From positions 1-64,000 of the forward strand of contig JAIQFB010000010.1 in NCBI GenBank assembly GCA_020073485.1: DNA of 64,000 nt. Direction: 5' to 3'. Both the position numbers and the translations under genes were made by a program. Of this stretch, positions 8,220 through 16,885 are shown one piece after another. The notes beneath the pieces are model-generated. The model searched no databases and was not told where the DNA came from. It saw only the letters and a program-made list of their open reading frames with translations. The DNA comes from Terriglobia bacterium (GTDB taxonomy: Bacteria; Acidobacteriota; Terriglobia; Acidiferrales; UBA7541). Position 1 is the first letter of the stretch. Each line of letters opens with the position of its first letter.

Positions 8220-9332
8220 TTACCGCCGAACCGGAGCGGGCCCACGCGAGGTAGGCGAGGTCACTCCCCGGTTAATCATATCCTGCAACTCCTCGGGATT
8301 GGACGAACGTGACAACGCGATTTCCAAAGTGATTAACTTCCCGAAATAGGCGTTGGCCAGGCTCTGGTTGAAGGTTTGCATACCGCTGGTGCCCGTTCCG
8401 GTCTGCATGGCCGAATAAATCTGGTGAATTTTGTCCTCGCGGATCAGGTTGCGGATGGCCGCGGTCGGCACCAAGACTTCCATGACCATGGCGCGCCCGC
8501 GCCCGTCCACGCGCGGCAACAGGGATTGGCAAAGGATTCCCTCGAGCACCATGGAGAGCTGCGCGCGAATTTGCGGCTGCTGGTAGGACGGAAAGACGTC
8601 CACGATTCTGTTGATGGTCGAGATCGCGGAATTGGTGTGCAGCGTGGCGAAGGTCAAGTGGCCGGTTTCGGCGATGCGCAGCGCCGATTCGATGGTTTCC
8701 AGGTCGCGCATTTCTCCGATCAACACCACGTCCGGGTCCTCGCGCAGGGCAGCGCGCAGCGAGTTGGCGAACGAGTGCGTGTCCGAATGCACTTCGCGCT
8801 GGTTCACCAGGCACCGCTTGTGGTTGTGCAAAAACTCGATGGGGTCCTCGATCGTGATCATGTGCTCTTCGCGTTCGGAGTTGATCTTGTCGAGCATCGC
8901 CGCCAGCGTCGTGGATTTTCCCGAGCCGGTCGGCCCGGTGACCAGCACCAGCCCGCGCGGCTTGTCGCACAGGGCCTTCACCACCACGGGAAGTCCGAGC
9001 GCGTCGAAGTTTTTGATCTCCCACGGAATAGTCCGGAAAACGGCCCCGACCGCGCCACGCTGCTGAAACAGATTGCCGCGGAAACGCGCCAGATTTTTCA
9101 ATCCGAAGGAGAAGTCCAGTTCCAGATTTTCCTCGAACCGGTGCTTCTGCGCGTCGGTGAGGACGCTGTAGGCCAGCGCCTTGGTGTCGGCGGCGGTCAG
9201 CGGCGCCATGTCCATGGGCTTGAGCTTCCCGTGCACGCGTACGCGCGGCGCGCTGTTGGTGGTGATGTGCAGGTCGCTGCCGCCCAGTTCGATCATCTTT
9301 TTCAGCAATTCGCTCAGCGTGATTCCAGACAT
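8220..9332 (-). CDS. pilT: Type IV pilus retraction ATPase PilT
   Basis: The 370-residue hexameric ATPase that powers pilus retraction. Visible are the ASD-type opening (GGSDLHIT, 18-25), Walker A GPTGSGKS at 133-140, the Asp box ITIEDPIEF, Walker B VVLIGEMRD at 202-210, the His box ATLHTNSA, and the PilT-specific motif AIRNLIRE at 292-299. This last motif separates PilT from assembly ATPases. It lies 13 nt after pilB and is evidently co-transcribed with it. A second PilT-family gene begins at 63836. Confidence 0.96.
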   Translation of the reverse strand: MSGITLSELLKKMIELGGSDLHITTNSAPRVRVHGKLKPMDMAPLTAADTKALAYSVLTDAQKHRFEENLELDFSFGLKNLARFRGNLFQQRGAVGAVFRTIPWEIKNFDALGLPVVVKALCDKPRGLVLVTGPTGSGKSTTLAAMLDKINSEREEHMITIEDPIEFLHNHKRCLVNQREVHSDTHSFANSLRAALREDPDVVLIGEMRDLETIESALRIAETGHLTFATLHTNSAISTINRIVDVFPSYQQPQIRAQLSMVLEGILCQSLLPRVDGRGRAMVMEVLVPTAAIRNLIREDKIHQIYSAMQTGTGTSGMQTFNQSLANAYFGKLITLEIALSRSSNPEELQDMINRGVTSPTSRGPAPVRR

Positions 9333-9345
9333 TGTTTTCCCTTCC

Positions 9346-11064
9346 CTACAGCACAGTTTCGCGAACCACTTCCTCGATCGTCGTAAGACCCAGACCGACC
9401 TTAATCAAACCGCTCCTGCGCAGCATAATCATTCCCTGATCGATGGCCTTTTTCTTCAGTTCCAGCGCCGAAGCGCCCACCAGAATCAATTCCCGAAGCT
9501 CGTCGTTGATCTCCATGACTTCATAGAGGCCGACGCGGCCCTTGTATCCGGTCTTGTTGCAGACGCCGCATCCCTTGCCGATGTAGACGGTCGTGGTCTT
9601 AACCTCTTCCGGCGTGAACCCGGCGTCCAGCATGGCCTGCTCGGGCATGTTGTGCGGTTCCTTGCAGTTTGCGCAAATCCTGCGGACCAGGCGCTGTGCG
9701 CAAATCAGGTTGACCGACGTGGCTACAAGAAATGGTTCGATGCCCATGTTCATCAAGCGGCTGATGGTCGAGGGGGCGTCGTTGGTGTGCAGGGTGGAAA
9801 GCACCAGGTGCCCGGTGAGCGCCGCTTTCACCGCGATTTCCGCCGTTTCAAAATCGCGGATTTCGCCGACCAGAATGATATTCGGATCCTGCCGGAGGAA
9901 AGCGCGCAACGCAGCCGCGAAGTTCAATCCGATCTGATCCTTCATCTGAACCTGGTTGACGCCGCCTAGTTGGAATTCGACCGGATCCTCGGCCGTCATG
10001 ATGTTGGTTTCCGGCGTGTTGAGTCGCGCGATGGACGAGTACAGCGTGTTGGTCTTGCCCGACCCGGTCGGCCCGGTTACCAGAACCATTCCGTAGGGAC
10101 GCAAAATCGCTTTCTCGAATTTATTCAGCGATTCCTGCTCGAATCCCAGCTTGGTCATGTCCAGGCGCAGGTTTTCCTTGTCCAGCAAGCGCATGACGAT
10201 CTTTTCGCCGTACAGCGTCGGGATCGTCGAGACGCGGAAGTCGAGGTCCTTGATCTTGCCTTCCTTGCGGTACTTGATCATGATGCGGCCGTCTTGCGGC
10301 AGCCGCTTTTCGCTGATGTCCAGCTTGGCCATGATCTTGACGCGGCTAATGATGGCGTCGCGCAGCTTCATCGGCGGGTTCATCACCGACTGCAGAATGC
10401 CGTCGATGCGGAACCGTACGCGGATTTCCTTCTCGTAAGGCTCGATGTGAATGTCGCTCGCGCCGCGCTTCACCGCGTCGGTCAAGACCAGGTTCACCAG
10501 TTTGATGATGGGCGCTTCCTCGGCCGCACGCTCCAGCTCGGCGAGGTTCATTTCCTGTTCTTCGGCCGCCAGTTCCAGATCCCCGGTTTCATCGCCGGCA
10601 AGATCCTTCATCACCTTGGTGAGTTCTTCCTCGCTCTGCGCCTCGCCGTAAAACTTGGTGATTGCCTCGCTGATGGCCGTCTCGGAAGCCACCACCGGTT
10701 CCACGTTGAATCCGGTCATGAACTTGATGTCGTCCATGGCGAAGACGTTGGTGGGATCGGTCATCGCGATCGTCAGCGTGGAGCCAACGCGCGATAGCGG
10801 CACGATCTGATAGCGGATTGCGGTATCCTGCGGAATCAGCTTGATGACGGACGCATCGACTTCGTAATATTTTAGATTGATGGAGGGAACGCCGTACTGG
10901 CGGGAAAGCACACCGGTAATTTCGTCATCGCTGATGAATCCGAGCTTCATCAGGCACGTCCCCAACCTTCCGCCGTTGGCTTTCTGGTGTTCCAGGGCCT
11001 GACGGAGCTGGTCAGACGTGATCAAACTTTCTTTGATCAGTATTTCGCCTAGCCGGGACGACAT
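9346..11064 (-). CDS. pilB: Type IV pilus assembly ATPase PilB
   Basis: The 572-residue extension ATPase. It has an N-terminal MshEN/GspE-II domain (about 1-150, with LGEILIKESLITSDQL), a linker rich in Glu, and the C-terminal ATPase with Walker A GPTGSGKT at 331-338, Asp box TAEDPVEF, Walker B IILVGEIRD near 396-404 and His box LSTLHTND. The zinc-binding tetracysteine is complete: Cys464, Cys467, Cys499 and Cys502. It is the first gene of the pilB-pilT-pilC run and is divergent from the DNA glycosylase gene. Confidence 0.96.
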   Translation of the reverse strand: MSSRLGEILIKESLITSDQLRQALEHQKANGGRLGTCLMKLGFISDDEITGVLSRQYGVPSINLKYYEVDASVIKLIPQDTAIRYQIVPLSRVGSTLTIAMTDPTNVFAMDDIKFMTGFNVEPVVASETAISEAITKFYGEAQSEEELTKVMKDLAGDETGDLELAAEEQEMNLAELERAAEEAPIIKLVNLVLTDAVKRGASDIHIEPYEKEIRVRFRIDGILQSVMNPPMKLRDAIISRVKIMAKLDISEKRLPQDGRIMIKYRKEGKIKDLDFRVSTIPTLYGEKIVMRLLDKENLRLDMTKLGFEQESLNKFEKAILRPYGMVLVTGPTGSGKTNTLYSSIARLNTPETNIMTAEDPVEFQLGGVNQVQMKDQIGLNFAAALRAFLRQDPNIILVGEIRDFETAEIAVKAALTGHLVLSTLHTNDAPSTISRLMNMGIEPFLVATSVNLICAQRLVRRICANCKEPHNMPEQAMLDAGFTPEEVKTTTVYIGKGCGVCNKTGYKGRVGLYEVMEINDELRELILVGASALELKKKAIDQGMIMLRRSGLIKVGLGLTTIEEVVRETVL

Positions 11065-11153
11065 ACGACGCGGACTCCCCGGGGCATGGACACTCCCGGA
11101 AATCTTAAAGTAGCAGATCGCTCGCGGAGGCTATGGCCCCATTTTTGGCTGCA

Positions 11154-11209
11154 GTACTGTAACGGACAATATGCAGCACAGTACGCAGCACCTGTACTTC
11201 CGTACAGGT
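11154..11209. promoter_or_regulatory. Dyad-rich control region with a CTGT-N8-ACAG box
   Basis: At 11190-11209 the sequence ACCTGTAC-N4-GTACAGGT is a perfect 8-bp-arm palindrome and satisfies the enterobacterial LexA consensus CTGT-N8-ACAG. Just upstream GTACTGT (11154-11160) and ACAGTAC (11178-11184) form another inverted pair of the same half-site. The region lies between pilB and a DNA glycosylase gene. Whether the host LexA uses this motif is unknown, and one match of this quality is expected by chance in 64 kb. Confidence 0.45.
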
Positions 11210-11302
11210 AGCCTGCCCCCAGTTGGAACACTTGGTGATTGGCGTTGCCTTGACTCCACCCACGACCACCGTTATCTTCCAGATCGAACAATTGGCGAAT
11301 CC

Positions 11303-12124
11303 ATGGACAACACGATGGGCGACGCGATAGGGCAGGGCGGGCGAAAATCGGCCCGAAGGGCTCGCCGGCGGGGCCAGCGCAGGAAAGACAAGTTGTCTTC
11401 AACCAGCCTGCAATCCGACGACCTGATGCGCTACTATGAAACCATGTCCGGCGCGCTCGGCCCGATGCACTGGTGGCCGGCTAAAACGCCGTTTGAGGTT
11501 ATTGCGGGGGCGATCCTGACCCAGAGTACCGCTTGGGCAAACGTCGAAAAAGCGATGGAGAATCTGCGCTCGGCGAACTTACTGACCCCTTCGGCGATCC
11601 TGAAGGTGGCGCCCTCACGACTGGCGTCGCTGGTGCGGCCGTCCGGATATTTCCGCCAAAAAGCAAAAAAATTGAAATCGTTCGTGCGATTCCTGCAGTC
11701 CGAGTACGGCGGCTCGCTTCCGCGCATGTTCCGGACGCCGACAGCGGAGCTGCGCGAAAAACTTTTGGCGGTTCATGGCATCGGTCCCGAAACCGCGGAC
11801 TCTATTTTGCTCTATGCCGGCAATCATTCCGTGTTCGTGGTGGACGCCTACACGCATAGGATTTTCGGGCGTCACGGATTGCTCAGCGGCAAACCGGATT
11901 ATGAAGGCGTGCGCGCCCTGTTCGAGGCGGCACTGCCCGCGCATCCTCCATTGCTCAACGAATTTCACGCGCTCATCGTGAACACGGGAAAAAACTGGTG
12001 CCGGAAAAGCGCCCCGCGCTGCGCGGATTGCCCGCTGCGTCCCATGCTGCCGGCCGATTCGCCACTTTCGCGATTGCTCGCGCCGAATCCATCCGCCCCT
12101 TCCCCCTCCGAGGCATTAGCGTGA
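11303..12124 (+). CDS. Endonuclease III-like DNA glycosylase (MagIII-type)
   Basis: A base-excision repair glycosylase of about 273 residues. The family core begins GPMHWWPAKTPFEVIAGAILTQ and contains the helix-hairpin-helix LLAVHGIGPETADSILLYAG followed by the catalytic Asp in VVDAYTHR. The Lys that gives endonuclease III its lyase activity is Glu here, so a monofunctional glycosylase like MagIII, which removes 3-methyladenine, is more likely. The C-terminal cluster motif reads C-x6-C-x2-C but lacks the fourth Cys. The frame opens at 11171; I start at the ATG at 11303, though 11426 (MRYYETM) would also fit the family N-terminus. The last codons overlap the ntrY start as GTGA. Confidence 0.78.
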   Translation: MDNTMGDAIGQGGRKSARRARRRGQRRKDKLSSTSLQSDDLMRYYETMSGALGPMHWWPAKTPFEVIAGAILTQSTAWANVEKAMENLRSANLLTPSAILKVAPSRLASLVRPSGYFRQKAKKLKSFVRFLQSEYGGSLPRMFRTPTAELREKLLAVHGIGPETADSILLYAGNHSVFVVDAYTHRIFGRHGLLSGKPDYEGVRALFEAALPAHPPLLNEFHALIVNTGKNWCRKSAPRCADCPLRPMLPADSPLSRLLAPNPSAPSPSEALA

Positions 12125-14337
12125 GCACAAGCCCCAGAGCGCGACTCTTTCTTTACGTCGGCGGCGTGGCCATCGTGCTGCTCCTGGCGGCGGTGTTCAC
12201 GCTTGGTTCGCTCACACTTCCCTACCAACCGCCCGATCTGGATCAGGCGATCCTGTACGCGCTGTCCACTTTCATCGTCGCCGCTCTTTTGGTTTTCACA
12301 TCGATCCTCATCCGCAGTCTGGTGCGTCTGGGAGCGGAACGCGTTGCACACAAGCCCGGTTCCCGCTTTAAAACAAAAATGGTTCTGGGAGCGATCGGTG
12401 TCTCATTCCTCCCGGTCGTCTTTTTGTTTTTTGTGAGTTACGCCCTGCTGAACCGCACCCTCGTGCTCTGGTTTCCGCGCCCCCTGGAAATCGCCACGCA
12501 ATCCAGCCGCGAACTGGTCGATCAAATGAGCCGCGCCGACGCCGCGCGCATGTCGGAAATTGCCAAGGAAGTCGCGCCTGCCATGACTGGAAGCGCCGCG
12601 AAGGACACCATTCACGCGTTCGATCAAACCTTTGAGCGCGGCGCGGATCTCGCCTGGGAATTAAACGTGAATGGGCATCCGGTCGCGGTTGCCGCCAATC
12701 CCGATTTCAAATTTCCACCTCGCCCCGCGGGTTCCGCGGCGGGTTCGCAACCCGATCTGCCCGTCGAGGTTCGCCAAAGCCCCGGCGGCGCCGAGCTTTG
12801 GCAATATGGCGGAAAGCTCTTCCTGGCGGGCCGCGCGCAGACGGCAAACGGGTTCCTGCTTGCCGGACGAAATGTCCCGGACGATTTTCAGAATCGCCTG
12901 AGGGAAATCAACGCCCAGACCACAGCCTACGGTCTGCAGCGCCAGCGCCTGCGCACGTACAAAAATCAATTGCTGGCGACGCTGCTGCTCTTCACCATCC
13001 TGCTGATGTTTGCCGCTACCTGGGCCGCGTTCTTCCTATCCAAGCAAGTTACCGTGCCCATTCAGGCGCTGGCCCAGGCCACGCAGGAGATCATCGAGGG
13101 CAATTACGAGACGCGCGTCAACGTGCAGGCCAAGGACGAACTGGAAACGCTGGTCCTCTCCTTTAACCGCATGACCGAGCAACTCGGCGACAGCCGCCGC
13201 CAGATCGATGTCTTTACGCAAAATCTGCAGCAGGCCGTGCAGGAACTCGAGCGCCGGCGCACGCTGATGGAAACGATTCTGGAAAATATTCCCACCGGCG
13301 TAATCTCCGTCGATGAGACCGAATCGATTCGCCGCGTCAATCCCGCCGCGGTGCGCATGTTTGGCGAAAGCTCCAAGCAGGCCGTTTCCTTCGCGCAATT
13401 GCTGGGTGAGGAAGGCGCACGCGCCGTTCACATTTTGATGCGCAGGTCGCTGCGTCTCGGCACCGCCACGCAGGAACTCGAATTTGCGGCTTCCGGACGC
13501 CTGTTGCACGCCGCCGTCACGGTCAGTTCGCTCGGCCCGCGCCGCTCCAACCGCGGCTACGTGGTGGTCGTGGACGATTTGACCGACCTGCTGCGCGCGC
13601 AAAAAGCGGCGGCCTGGCAGGAAGTCGCGCAGCGCATCGCCCACGAAATTAAGAATCCGCTGACGCCGATCCAGCTTTCCTCGCAGCGATTGTCGCGATA
13701 CTTGGAACGCAACCGCGCCAATCCCTCGAAGAACGATCCGCCCGATCTGGTGCGCCTGGTGGGCGAATGCTCGAGCCTGATCGAGCGCGAAGTCTCCGCG
13801 CTGGAATCGCTGGTGGGAGAATTTTCGCAGTTCGCGCGCTTCCCCACCGCCAAGCTGACTTCCGCCTCTCCTAACGAGATCGTCACCGAGGCCCTGGCCG
13901 TATTCGAGGGCCGCCTCGAGGGCATCGCGGTGCGCACGGACTTGGCGCCGGACCTGCCCAACATCCGCGCCGATGGCGAATTGTTGCGCCGTGTGATCGT
14001 CAATCTCATCGACAACGCCGCCGAATCCATGGAAGGCTCGTCGGTCAAGGAACTCCTGTTGCGCACGCGGCTCAACAGCGATCGCGAAACCATTGAAATC
14101 ATCGTCGCCGACAGCGGCCACGGAATTTCCCCGCAGGATAAGGACATGCTCTTCCTGCCGCATTTCTCGACCAAGGACCGCGGCACGGGCCTGGGCCTGG
14201 CCATCGCCAGCCGCATCATGGCCGAACACAACGGCTCGATCCGCGTGGAAGATAACTATCCGACGGGAGCAAAATTTATTTTGCAACTGCCCATGACGGA
14301 GGTCGCCGCCGTGCCCGCCTCCGGGCGAACCGCGTAG
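12121..14337 (+). CDS. ntrY: NtrY-like membrane sensor histidine kinase
   Basis: A 738-residue sensor kinase expected to act on the NtrX-like regulator downstream. It has three N-terminal membrane helices in the first 110 residues, an extracytoplasmic region of about 170 residues, another helix (LLATLLLFTILLMFAATWA), a HAMP domain, a PAS domain, HisKA with His508 in AHEIKNPLTPIQ, and HATPase with NLIDNAAESM, DSGHGIS and RGTGLGLAI. The longer frame from 11998 would run far into the glycosylase gene; the GTG at 12121 overlaps its stop as GTGA, marking translational coupling. NtrYX systems respond to nitrogen or redox state; the signal here is unknown. Confidence 0.85.
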   Translation: MSTSPRARLFLYVGGVAIVLLLAAVFTLGSLTLPYQPPDLDQAILYALSTFIVAALLVFTSILIRSLVRLGAERVAHKPGSRFKTKMVLGAIGVSFLPVVFLFFVSYALLNRTLVLWFPRPLEIATQSSRELVDQMSRADAARMSEIAKEVAPAMTGSAAKDTIHAFDQTFERGADLAWELNVNGHPVAVAANPDFKFPPRPAGSAAGSQPDLPVEVRQSPGGAELWQYGGKLFLAGRAQTANGFLLAGRNVPDDFQNRLREINAQTTAYGLQRQRLRTYKNQLLATLLLFTILLMFAATWAAFFLSKQVTVPIQALAQATQEIIEGNYETRVNVQAKDELETLVLSFNRMTEQLGDSRRQIDVFTQNLQQAVQELERRRTLMETILENIPTGVISVDETESIRRVNPAAVRMFGESSKQAVSFAQLLGEEGARAVHILMRRSLRLGTATQELEFAASGRLLHAAVTVSSLGPRRSNRGYVVVVDDLTDLLRAQKAAAWQEVAQRIAHEIKNPLTPIQLSSQRLSRYLERNRANPSKNDPPDLVRLVGECSSLIEREVSALESLVGEFSQFARFPTAKLTSASPNEIVTEALAVFEGRLEGIAVRTDLAPDLPNIRADGELLRRVIVNLIDNAAESMEGSSVKELLLRTRLNSDRETIEIIVADSGHGISPQDKDMLFLPHFSTKDRGTGLGLAIASRIMAEHNGSIRVEDNYPTGAKFILQLPMTEVAAVPASGRTA

Positions 14338-14349
14338 CCTCGGACCCTG

Positions 14350-15702
14350 ATGCCAAATTCCATTCTCATCGTGGACGACGAGCAAGGCATTCGCGAAGCG
14401 CTGACTTCCATTCTCACCGAGGAAGGATACGAAACCACCTCGGTCGCCTCGGGTGAGGAGTGTCTCGCGCAGCTCGACCAGCGCTCGATTGATCTGGTCT
14501 TGCTCGACGTCTGGCTGGACGGCATCGACGGGCTGGAAACGCTGGAACGCATCCGCAAAAGCGGCCTGGACCCCATGGTGGTGATGATTTCCGGGCACGC
14601 GAGCATCGAAACCGCCGTGCGCGCCACCAAACTCGGCGCATTCGATTTCATCGAAAAGCCCCTGTCGCTCGAAAAAATTATCCTGGTCATCAAAAACGCT
14701 CTCGAAGTGCATCGCCTCGGCCAGGAAAATCGCCGCCTGCGCGAGGAACTCGGCGGGAAGACGCAGCTGTATGGAGACTCCGTCCCGATGCGCGCCCTGC
14801 GCCAGCAGATTACGCTCACGGCTCCCACGCATGGCCGCGTTTTAATCTATGGAGAGAGCGGCACGGGCAAGGAACTCGTGGCGCGTTCCCTGCATGCCGC
14901 CAGCCTGCGCAACGAGCGCGCGTTCGTGGAAGTCAATTGCGCCGCCATTCCCGAAGAGCTCATCGAATCCGAGCTGTTCGGGCACATCAAGGGAAGCTTT
15001 ACCGGCGCGACGGAAAATAAAGTGGGGAAATTTGAGAAGGCCGACGGCGGCACGCTGTTCCTCGACGAGATCGCGGACATGAGCCTACGCACGCAGTCCA
15101 AAGTCCTGCGCGTCCTCGAGGAACAAAAACTCGAACCGGTCGGCTCGAACCAGACGATTTCGGTCGACGTGCGCGTGATCGCCGCCACCAACAAAGTATT
15201 GGAGGAAGAAATCGCGCACGGCAGGTTTCGCGAGGACCTCTTCTACCGCCTCAACGTGATCCCCTTCAACCTTCCGCCGCTGCGCGAACGCATCGAGGAC
15301 GTGCCGGTGCTGGCGCGCCATTTCATGTCCGAATTCGCCGCCGCCTACGGCCGCAAACCGAAAGAGCTCAGCGAAGCCGCCATCAGCGTGATGCTGCGCT
15401 ACCACTGGCCGGGAAATGTCCGCGAATTGCGCAACCTGATCGAACGCCTGATGATCGTGGTGCCGCAGGAAAAGATCGAGCCGCTGCATCTTCCGCCGGA
15501 ACTGTTCCGCGCCAGCTCGCGCATGGCGCAGCAGCCCAACGCCACGCTCCACCAGGCGCGCGATTCCTACGAACGTGAATTCATCCTGCGTAAGCTGGAA
15601 GAAAATCAGTGGCACATGACGCGCACCGCCGAAGCCCTGGGCCTGGAACGCAGCCACCTCTACCGCCGCATGCGCACGCTGGGAATTACCGCGGAAGAGT
15701 AA
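14350..15702 (+). CDS. ntrX: NtrX-like sigma-54 response regulator
   Basis: An NtrC-family regulator of 450 residues, 12 nt after ntrY. The receiver domain has DDE at 9-11 and phosphoacceptor Asp53 in VLLDVWLDGIDG. The AAA+ domain has Walker A GESGTGKE at 168-175 and the sigma-54 loop as GSFTGA at 215-220, with Ser in place of the usual Ala. A Fis-type helix-turn-helix ends the protein (TRTAEALGLERSHLYRRM). The Ser substitution may reduce or tune sigma-54 activation, which has precedent among NtrX-type proteins. A terminator-like hairpin follows. Confidence 0.86.
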   Translation: MPNSILIVDDEQGIREALTSILTEEGYETTSVASGEECLAQLDQRSIDLVLLDVWLDGIDGLETLERIRKSGLDPMVVMISGHASIETAVRATKLGAFDFIEKPLSLEKIILVIKNALEVHRLGQENRRLREELGGKTQLYGDSVPMRALRQQITLTAPTHGRVLIYGESGTGKELVARSLHAASLRNERAFVEVNCAAIPEELIESELFGHIKGSFTGATENKVGKFEKADGGTLFLDEIADMSLRTQSKVLRVLEEQKLEPVGSNQTISVDVRVIAATNKVLEEEIAHGRFREDLFYRLNVIPFNLPPLRERIEDVPVLARHFMSEFAAAYGRKPKELSEAAISVMLRYHWPGNVRELRNLIERLMIVVPQEKIEPLHLPPELFRASSRMAQQPNATLHQARDSYEREFILRKLEENQWHMTRTAEALGLERSHLYRRMRTLGITAEE

Positions 15703-15757
15703 GAGGACAGGCTTTTCATCCTGAGCACAGCGAAGGACAGCCTGTTGGTTTTGGGGA

Positions 15758-15786
15758 GCACAGGCACTCCTGCCTGTGCGGTTTTT
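15758..15786 (+). terminator. Hairpin terminator after ntrX, also a repeat-family member
   Basis: GCACAGGCA and TGCCTGTGC form a perfect 9-bp stem across the loop CTCC, followed by GG and five T. It serves plausibly as terminator for ntrYX. The same CACAGGC/GCCTGTG palindrome recurs at 44774, 62638 and 63634, so it belongs to a dispersed extragenic family. Confidence 0.7.
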
Positions 15787-15854
15787 GCAATCCAAGTTGA
15801 ACCGGCGGCTTATGTGTGGCCCACGAAACCGCCAGGCAAGAACGCCTGCGCTAC

Positions 15855-16769
15855 TTATTCCTTCGTCATCCGCTCCAACTGCCACTGCCAATCCATCTGC
15901 CGCACCAATTGCGCGTTATCGCGCCAGTCCTTCTCCACCTTCACATACAGCCCCAAAAAAATCTTCGTTCCCAGGATCGACTCCAACTCCTTGCGCGCCG
16001 CCGTCCCAATCTGCTTCAGCGTGCTCCCCTTGCTGCCGATCAAAATTCCCTTCTGCCCTTCCTTCTCGACGTAGATCGTGGCGCGGATGCGGATGATGTC
16101 CGGCGCTTCCTCGAATGAATCCACCAGAACAGCAAGGGCATGAGGAACTTCCTGCGTGGTCGCCGCCATGGCCTTTTCCCGCACAATTTCCCCTGCCAGA
16201 AATCGCTCCGGCTGGTCGGTGTACTGGTCGGCTGGAAATTGCGGCGGCCCGACAGGAAGATATTCGATAAATTTTTCCAGCGCTCGCTCGACGCCGTCCC
16301 CCTTCAGCGCGGAAATCGGGATGATCTCCGCGAATTCCCCCAGTTTCGCGGCCTTCTCGATCAGCGGAAGCAATTCGTCTCTCGGGATCCGGTCGATCTT
16401 GTTCAGCAGCAGGATCCGCGTCCCCTCAAAGCGGCTGACGCGTTCCAGCGCCCGCCGAACTCCCTGCCCCATCTCTTCGCTCGCATCCAGGATCAGTGCC
16501 AGCACATCCACGGCATCGATCGCCGCGTCCACTTCTCCCATCATCTGCTTGCCGAGCGCGGAATCGGGCCGGTGCAATCCCGGCGTATCGATCAGCACGA
16601 CCTGCGCCCCAGGCCGGTTCACGATCCCGTGAATGCGGTTGCGCGTGGTCTGCGGCTTCGAGGTAACGATCGCCACCTTTTCCCCAACCAGTTTGTTCAC
16701 CAGCGTCGATTTTCCCGCGTTGGGGCGTCCCACGATCGCAACAAAACCGGATTTGAATTCTTCAGCCAT
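15855..16769 (-). CDS. era: GTPase Era
   Basis: A ribosome-associated GTPase of 304 residues needed for 16S rRNA maturation and 30S assembly. G1 is GRPNAGKS near residues 13-20, G3 is DTPGLHRP and G4 is NKIDRI. The C-terminal KH domain contains GSKGSTLKQIGTAARKEL. The start at 16769 gives the usual family N-terminus (MAEEFKSGFVAIVGRP); an upstream extension to 16898 is rejected as non-homologous. It belongs to the common phoH-ybeY-corC-era group but is separated from corC by a transporter gene on the opposite strand. Confidence 0.94.
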   Translation of the reverse strand: MAEEFKSGFVAIVGRPNAGKSTLVNKLVGEKVAIVTSKPQTTRNRIHGIVNRPGAQVVLIDTPGLHRPDSALGKQMMGEVDAAIDAVDVLALILDASEEMGQGVRRALERVSRFEGTRILLLNKIDRIPRDELLPLIEKAAKLGEFAEIIPISALKGDGVERALEKFIEYLPVGPPQFPADQYTDQPERFLAGEIVREKAMAATTQEVPHALAVLVDSFEEAPDIIRIRATIYVEKEGQKGILIGSKGSTLKQIGTAARKELESILGTKIFLGLYVKVEKDWRDNAQLVRQMDWQWQLERMTKE

Positions 16770-16885
16770 TTGATTATGATACCCCGCGGCCCGCGGAAAC
16801 ACATCAGCGCGTTCCCCGTGGCCCGTAGACCGGGTCCGGGCTGTACTTACAGACCGCGAAGAGAGAGTCATCGGAGAAAAATCGA

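Noticed and set aside
11171-11302. N-terminal extension of the DNA glycosylase
   Set aside because: It would translate through the dyad-rich control region, and the extra residues have no family counterpart.
13036-14832. Long minus-strand open frame of about 598 codons
   Set aside because: It is antisense to ntrY and ntrX, whose domains are unambiguous; the frame is open because of GC-rich codon bias.
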